A stretch of DNA of 13,089 bases from DATAEK01 sp036258055 (lineage in GTDB: Bacteria; Acidobacteriota; Vicinamibacteria; Vicinamibacterales; 2-12-FULL-66-21). Position 1 is the stretch's first letter. The number at the start of each line of letters is the position of its first letter. Below the pieces are notes generated by a model. That model searched no databases. It was given only the letters and a program-made list of their open reading frames with translations, and had not been told where the DNA came from. The position numbers and the translations under genes are program-made. Shown here piece by piece: positions 7,155 to 13,089 of the stretch. The stretch is taken from assembly GCA_036258055.1 (NCBI GenBank), contig DATAEK010000293.1, positions 1-13,089 on the forward strand, written 5' to 3'.

Positions 7155-8230
7155 CCCAGACCCACTGTGCTGCTCCACCGGGTCAGATTCCGCTCGTAGA
7201 TCTCCCCGACGAGATGCTTCATTCCATATCGGATCCGCCACCCCGGGTAATGCGATCTGAACTTGTCGACGTTGCTGATGTACCACATGTGGTCCGCGCG
7301 CCGTGGGATGTCAACGTAGGTGTACTTGAGGCGCGTGCTGACGAGCTCCTCACAAAGCGCGATCGCTTCGAGAACCGAGCAGTTGCACTCGCGTCCCCCG
7401 CCGATGTTGTAGACCTCTCCCGGCCGAGGGTGGCGGAAGAAAGCATCGAATGCCGCGATCAAGTCCGCGCTGTGGATGTTGTCGCGTACCTGTTTCCCCT
7501 TGTACCCGAAGATCGTATAGGACGCCCCGGTCGCCGCGCATTTCAGCAGATATGACAGGAAACCATGGAGCACCGCCCCGGCGTGATTGGGACCGGTGAG
7601 GCAGCCGCCGCGGAAACAGCCCGTCTTCAACCCGAAGTAGCGGCCGTACTCCTGCACCAGCAGGTCCGCAGCCGCTTTGGACACGCCGAACAGAGAGTGC
7701 GTGGTCGCATCGAGACTCATTGTCTCGTCGATCCCCTGGTAGGCGGGGTGATCCGATTCGATCTCCCAGCGCGAGTCGAGCTCGACGAGCGGCAGACGAT
7801 TCGGCGTATCTCCGTAGACCTTGTTCGTGGAGGTGAAGATGAACACGGCCTCCGGGCACAGCTTCCGCGTGCTGTCGAGGAGCGTCAGCGTGCCGTTCGC
7901 ATTGATGGAAAAATCAGTGAACGGGTCCTGCGCGGCCCAATCGTGGGACGGTTGTGCGGCGGCATGGATGATGAGCACGATATCGCGCCCGAAGCTTCCG
8001 AATATCCGCTCGATTTCGCTTCGGTCACGGATGTCGATCGAAAAGTGCCGGTAGCGCGGGTGTCGACGCTTCAGGGTCTCCCTCATCCAGTCCGTCGACG
8101 CCTCCTCGCCGAAAAATGTGCTGCGCAACCCATTGTCGATGCCGATGACGTCATAGCCCTGAGCGGCGTAGTGCGCGACGCTCTCCGATCCGATGAGACC
8201 GCACGCCCCTGTGACCAATACGATGCTCAC
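7151..8230 (-). CDS. Extended SDR, NAD-dependent epimerase/dehydratase (CDP-paratose 2-epimerase-like) with Phe in the YxxxK position
   Basis: A 359-aa Rossmann enzyme. GACGLIG (residues 8-14) is the dinucleotide motif, GIDN (30-33) ends strand 2, and IHAAAQPSHDWAA, TSTNKVYGDTPNRLP and GKQVRDNIHSADL are the hallmarks shared with CDP-tyvelose/CDP-paratose 2-epimerases. The usual Tyr-x-x-x-Lys is written SLFGVSK: Phe 181 (TTC, 7688-7690) and Lys 185. From memory, a related bacterial group also has Phe here, so this is probably a family trait rather than damage; the rest of the fold looks intact. The GTG start at 8230 is set by GAGGAG placed 5 bases upstream and by the Rossmann strand beginning at residue 3. 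It lies 20 bp after the upstream SDR gene and overlaps the GT2 gene by ATGA. Sugar-nucleotide substrate unknown. Confidence 0.85.
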   Translation of the reverse strand: MSIVLVTGACGLIGSESVAHYAAQGYDVIGIDNGLRSTFFGEEASTDWMRETLKRRHPRYRHFSIDIRDRSEIERIFGSFGRDIVLIIHAAAQPSHDWAAQDPFTDFSINANGTLTLLDSTRKLCPEAVFIFTSTNKVYGDTPNRLPLVELDSRWEIESDHPAYQGIDETMSLDATTHSLFGVSKAAADLLVQEYGRYFGLKTGCFRGGCLTGPNHAGAVLHGFLSYLLKCAATGASYTIFGYKGKQVRDNIHSADLIAAFDAFFRHPRPGEVYNIGGGRECNCSVLEAIALCEELVSTRLKYTYVDIPRRADHMWYISNVDKFRSHYPGWRIRYGMKHLVGEIYERNLTRWSSTVGLG

Positions 8231-8250
8231 GTAACTCCTCGTCCGAAGAA

Positions 8251-9408
8251 TCAGCTCGAGAAAACCCGCCGCACCGTCTGTTCGTCGCTGCGGAACCACG
8301 TCAGGAGATCGGCAAAGATGGCACGCGTGTCCCACGTCGGCATCCAGCCGGTGTCGTGGGTGACCAGCGCCGAATCGGTGTAGTACAGCCGGACGTCCGC
8401 CGGGTGCGTGGCTGGATCGGAGCGAACAGAAATCTGCCGCCCCGTCAGCTCCCGGCAGAGACGCGTGGCTTCGCACAGCGAGAGACTGTTCGAGGCGCCG
8501 CCCCCGACATTGTAGTTGCGGCCGTTGATCCTGTCCCACTGCGTCACTTGTCGAAGAACGAGCCGGCAGACGTCCTGGACGTGCAGAAGGTCCCTCACCT
8601 GCTTGCCGCCGCCGCCCCAACCCCGGTACGTCAAGTCGCCGCCGAAGAAATGACGCGCCATCCACAGGGAGAAGACGCCCTGCTCGACGGTCCCCATCTG
8701 CCCCGGCCCGGTCACGACGCCAAGACGATTGATCACGAATCGGAACCCGTACATCGCTGCATACTCGCGCAGCAGGAGCTCCGAGGCGAGTTTGGTCGCC
8801 CCATACAATGACCGGACGCCATCCAGCGGGAAACGCTCGCTGACCCCCGCCATCGACACGCCGAGCTCGAGCCGTGACGCATCGATCTCGAAGCGGGTTT
8901 CCTGCTCCACCGTTGAGATCTGATTCAACGCCGCGATTGGGTACACACGACTCGTCGACATGAAGATGAAATCCGCGCCAGTCCGGCGCGCCAGCTCCAG
9001 GCTGTTTACGGTTCCGATCAGGTTGGACGAGACGAGCCGGTTCGGCGGGCTCACATAACCTGCAAGGACCGATGGATCCGCGGCGCAATCGATGATCAGC
9101 TTGAGATTATCGACCGGCGACTCGAGGTCCCCGGGAACCCGGACGTCTCCGTGAACGAATTCCACTCCTGCACTGCGCAGGCGGGCGACATTCAGCTCCG
9201 AGCCGAATCGTCTGAGACTGTCGAACGCGACGATTCGGGCGCCAGTCGCTTCCCGGCAGAGCTCGATGGCGAGCGCCGATCCGATGAAGCCGGCGCCACC
9301 CGTTACGAGGACAGTTGCCCCGTTGAGCAGGTTGCCAAGGGAGCCTTCGCTCGATGAGCGGCTAACGCGTCGGCCGTCGCCACCGCTGTGGTTCGAGGAG
9401 TCTCCCAA
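8251..9408 (-). CDS. Extended SDR, NAD-dependent epimerase/dehydratase
   Basis: A 385-aa sugar-nucleotide enzyme and first gene of the minus-strand cassette. GGAGFIG (37-43) is the NAD-binding motif, FMSTSRVYP (149-157) carries the catalytic Ser/Thr strand, and LYGATK (Tyr 202, Lys 206) is the complete YxxxK pair. GKQVRDLLHVQDV and NYNVGGG are the substrate-domain motifs shared with CDP-paratose/tyvelose 2-epimerases and UDP-glucose epimerase relatives. It resembles the next gene along its length but is clearly diverged, and unlike it keeps the catalytic Tyr. The start is uncertain: TTG 9408 gives a polar 30-residue leader and has no good RBS, and no ATG or GTG in this frame precedes the fold. 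It could work in sequence or as a complex with its neighbour (inference). Reaction not assignable. Confidence 0.82.
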   Translation of the reverse strand: MGDSSNHSGGDGRRVSRSSSEGSLGNLLNGATVLVTGGAGFIGSALAIELCREATGARIVAFDSLRRFGSELNVARLRSAGVEFVHGDVRVPGDLESPVDNLKLIIDCAADPSVLAGYVSPPNRLVSSNLIGTVNSLELARRTGADFIFMSTSRVYPIAALNQISTVEQETRFEIDASRLELGVSMAGVSERFPLDGVRSLYGATKLASELLLREYAAMYGFRFVINRLGVVTGPGQMGTVEQGVFSLWMARHFFGGDLTYRGWGGGGKQVRDLLHVQDVCRLVLRQVTQWDRINGRNYNVGGGASNSLSLCEATRLCRELTGRQISVRSDPATHPADVRLYYTDSALVTHDTGWMPTWDTRAIFADLLTWFRSDEQTVRRVFSS

Positions 9409-9563
9409 AGCCAGCCATCTTACATGATCGCGTTGGTCACATCAGCGAAGGTGAGGTGCAGGGCCCACCGATACCTGAAACGATTACGCGATGGAGACGC
9501 TCGACATCTACCCTTCATTACTGGCAATCGGTCTCGACCCGGAGCCCTTGCATTACGGTGCAA

Positions 9564-9593
9564 ATTATACGAACATGAACTCATGTTCATGAA
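9564..9593 (-). promoter_or_regulatory. Likely promoter of the SDR-SDR-GT2-methyltransferase cassette
   Basis: On the minus strand a perfect TATAAT is read at 9569-9564. A partial -35, TTCATG (9593-9588), lies 18 bp upstream and sits inside the palindrome cluster. Transcription would start near 9557, giving a leader of about 150 nt before the TTG at 9408. On the plus strand the same bases read TTATAC (9565-9570) and could serve as a -10 for the divergent gene at 9583. Confidence 0.5.
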
Positions 9594-9594
9594 C
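9571..9594. promoter_or_regulatory. Interlocked palindromic operator
   Basis: GAACATGA (9571-9578) and TCATGTTC (9581-9588) form a perfect 8-bp inverted repeat with a 2-bp centre. A second perfect palindrome, GTTCATGAAC (9585-9594), shares its left arm, so three ATGAAC/GTTCAT half-sites lie in 24 bp. The site overlaps both candidate start codons of the DUF5367-like gene (ATG 9583 and 9589) and the -35/spacer region of the divergent promoter. TetR-family proteins bind sites of this size and symmetry, and a TetR gene lies in the operon immediately downstream, which makes autoregulation the simplest reading (inference). Confidence 0.6.
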
Positions 9595-9966
9595 GTCCGC
9601 CTACTACGTGCAGGACTCGTCCTCTGGCTCATCGGAACGGTTGCGCTGCGGCTGCTGGGTCAGCGGCTTCTGCCGCCGGACCACAACCTCGGCGCCGTTG
9701 CCTTGCTCCTCGCCGGAGCGGCCGGCAGCGCGTGGCTCGTCCGCCGACTCTGCGCGGGGGCGCATCTTTCCCGCGAAGACTGGCTCGCAGGCGCGGTCGC
9801 GATTGTTCTGCCGACGCTCTGCCTCGACGCGTTCAGCGCGACGTTTTTCCCTGCCGTCTTTCCGAATATCGCGCCGGCGGCCGCCGGCTTCTTCGGTGGC
9901 TGGATGCTCGCGTGCTGCGCGGGCGGCCTGATTGGCGCGAGTTTCGGCCGGACGGCCGGGAGATGA
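9583..9966 (+). CDS. Small four-helix membrane protein, DUF5367-like
   Basis: A 127-aa hydrophobic protein (125 aa if ATG 9589 is used) with four predicted membrane helices near residues 10-28, 35-53, 68-90 and 100-119. The pattern GLVLWLIGTVALRLLGQ at the start, LDAFSATFFPAVFPN (81-95) and the GFFGGW that follows match my memory of DUF5367, a family of unknown function often found beside TetR regulators. Longer frames reaching back to 9388 add only non-hydrophobic residues. No Shine-Dalgarno precedes either ATG, and a possible -10 (TTATAC, 9565-9570) ends 12 bp before the first, so the mRNA may be almost leaderless. Its stop overlaps the start of the TetR gene as ATGA. Role unknown; membrane stress or small-molecule response is only a guess from the regulator. 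Confidence 0.72.
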   Translation: MFMNVRLLRAGLVLWLIGTVALRLLGQRLLPPDHNLGAVALLLAGAAGSAWLVRRLCAGAHLSREDWLAGAVAIVLPTLCLDAFSATFFPAVFPNIAPAAAGFFGGWMLACCAGGLIGASFGRTAGR

Positions 9967-10622
9967 CGCGCCCGCACCTGCTCGAAGGCCAGACTCTTCC
10001 GGCCGCGCCGTTGCAGCGGCGCAGTCAGGACAACCGCGCCCGGCTGAAGGCGGCGGCCCTCGTCGCGTTCGGCGAGAAGGGATACGAGAAGACGTCGATC
10101 GACGAGATCGCACGCCGCGCCTCGCTCGCGACCGGGACGGTCTACCAGCACTATCGATCGAAGCGTCAGCTCCTGCTCGCGCTGATGGACGACCTGCTCG
10201 AGCAGCTCAGCCAGCTCGATTTGAAGCCCGCGGACGTCGGCGATCCGCGAAGCGTGCTGCACGATCTGCTCACTCGGGCGTTTGCGCGAGACCTTCGGTA
10301 TCTGGGTGCGTATCGCGCCTGGCAGGAGGCGGTGTTGGCGGACGCGGATCTCAACGAGAAGCAGCAAGCCATCCACGTGTGGACCACCGCGCGCGTGTTG
10401 GCGGTCCTGCAATACCTGCAGCGCCTGCCGGGCGCTCGCGTGGACGTGGACCTTCACAGTCTAGCCACCGTCCTGGATCGCTTGTTCTGGAGTCTGCTCG
10501 GCCAGGCCTCACGGATGCCGGAGGCCGAGCTCCAGCGCTCAATCGCGTCGGTCACGCATCTGATGCATCACGCGATGTTCAGGGACCCGCGGCACGAGGG
10601 GGGCGCGACGAAGGGCAAGTGA
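9963..10622 (+). CDS. TetR/AcrR-family transcriptional regulator
   Basis: A 219-aa regulator. The N-terminal DNA-binding domain spans about residues 24-75: RLKAAALVAFGEKGYEKTS, then IDEIARRASLATGTVYQHY with the recognition helix near 56-67, then RSKRQLLLAL, which is the standard TetR layout. The remaining 140 residues are helical with no recognisable motif and would form the ligand-binding and dimerisation domain; it resembles TetR C-terminal domains only in general character. The ATG at 9963 overlaps the stop of the DUF5367-like gene (ATGA), so the two are one operon. The palindromes at the operon's start are the obvious candidate operator. It ends 8 bp before the convergent oxidoreductase gene. 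Ligand unknown. Confidence 0.9.
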   Translation: MTRPHLLEGQTLPAAPLQRRSQDNRARLKAAALVAFGEKGYEKTSIDEIARRASLATGTVYQHYRSKRQLLLALMDDLLEQLSQLDLKPADVGDPRSVLHDLLTRAFARDLRYLGAYRAWQEAVLADADLNEKQQAIHVWTTARVLAVLQYLQRLPGARVDVDLHSLATVLDRLFWSLLGQASRMPEAELQRSIASVTHLMHHAMFRDPRHEGGATKGK

Positions 10623-10630
10623 AGCTGCGA

Positions 10631-11773
10631 TCAGGTCAGCTTGCGCGCGTGCTTCTCGGCCAGCAGCGCCAGCTCCATCGCGAGGAACGTATGGGCTTGT
10701 GGCATCGCCGTCGCCGTCCGGTTCAGCACATCGTCCACGAGCCGTTCGCCGTAGAGGAGCGGCGTGTCGGTGCAGTCGACGTACCGTGTTTCCTTCTGAT
10801 CGACGAGGAAGAGATGGTTGCCGCCCTTGCGCCCGCCGATGTCCACGTTCTTGCGGACCTCGATGAAGCCGTCGGTGCCGAGGATCGTGAGACGTCCGTC
10901 GCCCCAGGTGCCCAGCCCTCCGGGGGTGAACCAGTCCACGCGGATGTACCCCGAGCCGCCGTCGCCGCGAACGACGGCGTCGCCGAAATCCTCCAGCCCC
11001 GGCCACTGGGGATGGTGCACGTTCCCCACCTGGGACGCGATGATTTCGGCCTTCGTCGACCCGGTGAAGAACAGGAACTGATCGAAGTCGTGCGACGCGA
11101 TGTCGCACAGAATGCCGCCATAGCGCTCTCGCTCGAAAAACCAGGCGGGACGAGGCTTTGCGTTCGGCTGATTGATCTGATGCGGGCCGAGGCACACGGT
11201 CTGAACGACCTTGCCGATCGCGCCGGCCTTGACGAGCTCCCCGGCTTTGACGGTGGCTTTGTTCTCGTAGTGCTCACCGAACAGAACGGAGAAGATGCGC
11301 TTGGTCTCAGCCTGGGTCTTCCGCAACTCGGCCAGCTGCTCGAGCGTCGTCATCGCCGGCTTATCGACCATGAAGTCCTTGCCGTGTTTCATGACCGCGA
11401 CACCGAGCGGCCCACGCTCGTTGGGAATCGACGCGCTCACGACCAGCTGAATACTCGGATCCTCGAGGATCTCTTTCTCGCTGCGCGCCAGCTTCGCGTT
11501 CGGATACCGTTTGGCGTACGGTTCCACCAGGTCTGGTTCCTTCGCGAAGAACGAGACGAGCTCCCCCCCGCCATGGATCACCGCATCTGTCTGGCCGTTG
11601 ATGTGACCGTGATTGAGGCCGATCGCGGCGAACTTGATGCGAGGTGTCCGCGCGGTCTGGGGCGGAGGTGCGTCCGCTGCGGCACGCGTACCCCGCGCCC
11701 CCGTCCACGCAACGGCGGCCGTGGTCAGAGATGTTTTCAGGAACTCGCGTCGATCCGGTGGCTGACTGCTCAT
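10631..11773 (-). CDS. Tat-exported Gfo/Idh/MocA-family oxidoreductase with atypical GLNHGH loop
   Basis: A 380-aa protein. The N-terminus DRREFLKTS (residues 7-15), followed by a hydrophobic Ala-rich stretch, is a twin-arginine signal, so the folded protein, probably with bound NAD(P), is exported. The nucleotide-binding loop reads AAIGLNHGHING (49-60) in place of the usual GxGxxG. The family's catalytic-lysine motif appears as VDKPAM (Lys 138) rather than EKP. CDIASHDFDQFLFFTG is the conserved His-containing segment of the C-terminal domain. The ATG at 11773 shares its A with the stop of the upstream oxidoreductase (TGATG) and has GGAGG a few bases ahead, so translation is probably coupled. 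Relatives act on sugars, inositols or their derivatives; the substrate is not readable here. Confidence 0.87.
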   Translation of the reverse strand: MSSQPPDRREFLKTSLTTAAVAWTGARGTRAAADAPPPQTARTPRIKFAAIGLNHGHINGQTDAVIHGGGELVSFFAKEPDLVEPYAKRYPNAKLARSEKEILEDPSIQLVVSASIPNERGPLGVAVMKHGKDFMVDKPAMTTLEQLAELRKTQAETKRIFSVLFGEHYENKATVKAGELVKAGAIGKVVQTVCLGPHQINQPNAKPRPAWFFERERYGGILCDIASHDFDQFLFFTGSTKAEIIASQVGNVHHPQWPGLEDFGDAVVRGDGGSGYIRVDWFTPGGLGTWGDGRLTILGTDGFIEVRKNVDIGGRKGGNHLFLVDQKETRYVDCTDTPLLYGERLVDDVLNRTATAMPQAHTFLAMELALLAEKHARKLT

Positions 11774-13029
11774 CACGCCTCCACAATCTTCCGATTCGCG
11801 ACGTCGTATCGCATGCGGCGGCCGGTCCGCTCCGCTTCGCGCCCGAGGCAGCACGCCACCGCGTGCGCGTAGCCGACGTCGATCGGCGCGTTGGGCTGTT
11901 TGCGCGAGGCCAGACACTCGATCCAGTTGGCCACGTGTGGGCCGGCGTCTCCGGCGGTCAACGATCCTGCGCTCGCTTTCGGCGGCGCCGGCAGCACGAA
12001 ATCCTTCGCGTCCTGCGGACGGGTGTTGTCAGCGGCGCGGCTCGTCCAGTCACGCGAATCGAGCGTGCGGGTCTTGCCGTAGAAGACTTCGAAATCGGAT
12101 TCGGGACCAGAGCCAAGGCGTGACGAGAACGTCAACATCCAGCCTTTCGGGAACTCGAAGACGTACTCCGCGGTGTCGCTGATGTCGCGGCCGTCCTTCC
12201 AGGTCAGCGTCCGGCCGAGCGCGACGGCCGACGAGGGGAACGGATCCTCCATGAACCAGAGCGCGACGTCGATCATGTGGCTGCCGAGAAGGCCGACGAG
12301 ACCGGTCGTGTAGTCGTAGAAGCACTGCCACCGTCGATAGCGCATTGGATCCCAGGCACGCTTGGGGAGGTACATCTGATACTGCTCCCAGTCCACTTCC
12401 GACTCCTTGCACATGTCGAAGGGACGAGCCCAGCTCGCGACGTTGCGGTTCCAAGCCGTTTCGATCTTGCAGATGTCTCCGAGCGCGCCTGACTTGACGT
12501 ACTCCTTGGCGGCCTGGAAGCGCGGGACGCTACGACGCTGCGTTCCGACCTGCACGATCCGGTTGCTGGCCTTGACGAGGTCCTGGGCCTTGATCGCGTC
12601 TTCGAGCCGCGCCGTGAGCGGCTTCTCGACGTACGCGTCCTTGCCTGCCTGCACTGCGGCCATCAGCACCGCGCAATGCGCGTGGTCCGGCGTCGCGATG
12701 ATCACCGCATCGAGACCGGGCGTTGCGAGCAGATCGTCGTACCGCGCGACGAGGCGCGGCTTCTGGCCGGGCAGCTTGTCCGCCACGCTGGCGGCGAGCT
12801 TCTCGCGCGCCTGCGACCACACGTCGCAGAGGCCGACGAGCTGAATGCGCCCCGGCGCGGCCGCGAGCGCCTCGCCGAGGATGTAGGTTCCACGGACGCC
12901 GCAGCCGATGACGCCCAGTCCGATACGCTCGTTGGCGCCGAGTGTGGCCCGCGGTCCGGCGAGCGCGGCCGTGGCCAGCCCAACCCCCAGCCCCAGGAAG
13001 TCACGACGCGGTAGCGATCCATCCGGCAT
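11773..13029 (-). CDS. Tat-exported Gfo/Idh/MocA-family oxidoreductase
   Basis: A 418-aa protein. LPRRDFLGLGVGLATAALAG (6-25) is a twin-arginine signal. The Rossmann motif is GVIGCGVRG (39-47), strand 2 ends LCDVW, and VEKPLT (Glu 135, Lys 136) carries the conserved catalytic lysine motif. LLGSHMIDVALWFM is the metal/substrate-side His segment of the C-terminal domain. The length is normal for exported members. The ATG at 13029 is preferred over the longer frame to 13083 because GAGGTG lies about 5 bases upstream and the Tat signal follows at once. It is the promoter-proximal gene of a pair with the similar but diverged oxidoreductase downstream. The two could catalyse successive steps on one periplasmic sugar (inference). 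Confidence 0.9.
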   Translation of the reverse strand: MPDGSLPRRDFLGLGVGLATAALAGPRATLGANERIGLGVIGCGVRGTYILGEALAAAPGRIQLVGLCDVWSQAREKLAASVADKLPGQKPRLVARYDDLLATPGLDAVIIATPDHAHCAVLMAAVQAGKDAYVEKPLTARLEDAIKAQDLVKASNRIVQVGTQRRSVPRFQAAKEYVKSGALGDICKIETAWNRNVASWARPFDMCKESEVDWEQYQMYLPKRAWDPMRYRRWQCFYDYTTGLVGLLGSHMIDVALWFMEDPFPSSAVALGRTLTWKDGRDISDTAEYVFEFPKGWMLTFSSRLGSGPESDFEVFYGKTRTLDSRDWTSRAADNTRPQDAKDFVLPAPPKASAGSLTAGDAGPHVANWIECLASRKQPNAPIDVGYAHAVACCLGREAERTGRRMRYDVANRKIVEA

Positions 13030-13059
13030 GCTGCACCTCGGCGAAATCGTGTGGCGGCT

Positions 13060-13089
13060 ATTGTAGTGGACCGTCCGGGTCATAGGTAA
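13060..13089 (-). promoter_or_regulatory. Possible promoter of the oxidoreductase pair
   Basis: On the minus strand TACAAT (13065-13060) makes a good -10. TTACCT (13089-13084) is a weak -35 at an 18-bp spacing, right at the window edge. Transcription would start about 25 bp upstream of the ATG at 13029. Confidence 0.35.

Noticed and set aside
8231..9088. N-terminal extension of the second SDR reading frame back to 9088
   Set aside because: The extra 286 codons are the first SDR gene read in a wrong frame. A GTG with GAGGAG just ahead at 8230 and the NAD motif right after it fix the start.
9512..9547. Eleven-codon minus-strand mini-ORF in the cassette leader, as a possible leader peptide
   Set aside because: It has no clear Shine-Dalgarno, no run of regulatory codons and no attenuator-like stem follows, so it is probably chance.
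9932..11872. 646-codon plus-strand open frame across the TetR and oxidoreductase genes
   Set aside because: It overlaps the TetR gene in another frame and runs antisense to a well-supported oxidoreductase. The sequence is low-complexity Arg/Ala/Gly-rich and no family is recognisable.

Overview
The window is GC-rich (roughly two thirds G+C by eye) with dense, often overlapping genes. It carries a secreted beta-propeller protein of the BNR/VPS10 'sortilin-like' type, two Tat-exported Gfo/Idh/MocA oxidoreductases and a DUF5367-TetR pair. Together these suggest an Acidobacteriota chromosome, probably Vicinamibacteria-like. That placement is an inference from gene content; there is no rRNA or marker gene here. 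No tRNA, rRNA, CRISPR array, insertion sequence or phage gene was found. || Layout. (1) 1-330: a structured leader with a long inverted repeat, a possible promoter and a run of GC hairpins ending at the Shine-Dalgarno of the first gene. (2) 331-3096 (+): an exported 921-aa propeller protein with about eleven Asp-box-like motifs and a C-terminal FlgD/Ig-like domain. (3) 3097-3932: a gene-poor stretch holding one small unknown gene with a strong RBS (3315-3524), several hairpins, and a frameshifted relic of the 3' end of a second copy of the propeller gene (3801-3883). (4) 3933-5639 (+): a multi-pass GT-C-like membrane glycosyltransferase with an uncertain start. (5) 9408-5626 (-): a four-gene cassette of two extended SDR sugar-nucleotide enzymes, a GT2 glycosyltransferase and a SAM methyltransferase. 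Its last three genes are joined by 4-bp start/stop overlaps, and it meets the GT-C gene tail to tail with a 14-bp overlap. (6) 9583-10622 (+): a small four-helix DUF5367-like membrane protein coupled to a TetR-family regulator. Interlocked palindromes sit on its start codon and beside a consensus TATAAT facing the SDR cassette. (7) 13029-10631 (-): two Tat-signal Gfo/Idh/MocA oxidoreductases coupled by TGATG. || How the genes work together. The SDR-SDR-GT2-methyltransferase cassette and the convergent GT-C gene look like a small glycan module: two enzymes remodel nucleotide- or lipid-linked sugars, a DPM1-like enzyme charges a polyprenyl carrier, a GT-C enzyme uses the lipid-linked sugar outside the membrane, and a methyltransferase modifies product or intermediate. 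The TetR protein probably controls its own DUF5367 operon through the palindromes, and by position could also affect the SDR cassette. The most unusual observations are the Phe in place of the catalytic Tyr in one SDR, the operator lying over a start codon and a divergent promoter, and the gene-tail relic upstream of the GT-C gene. I see no clearly new defence or mobile system.
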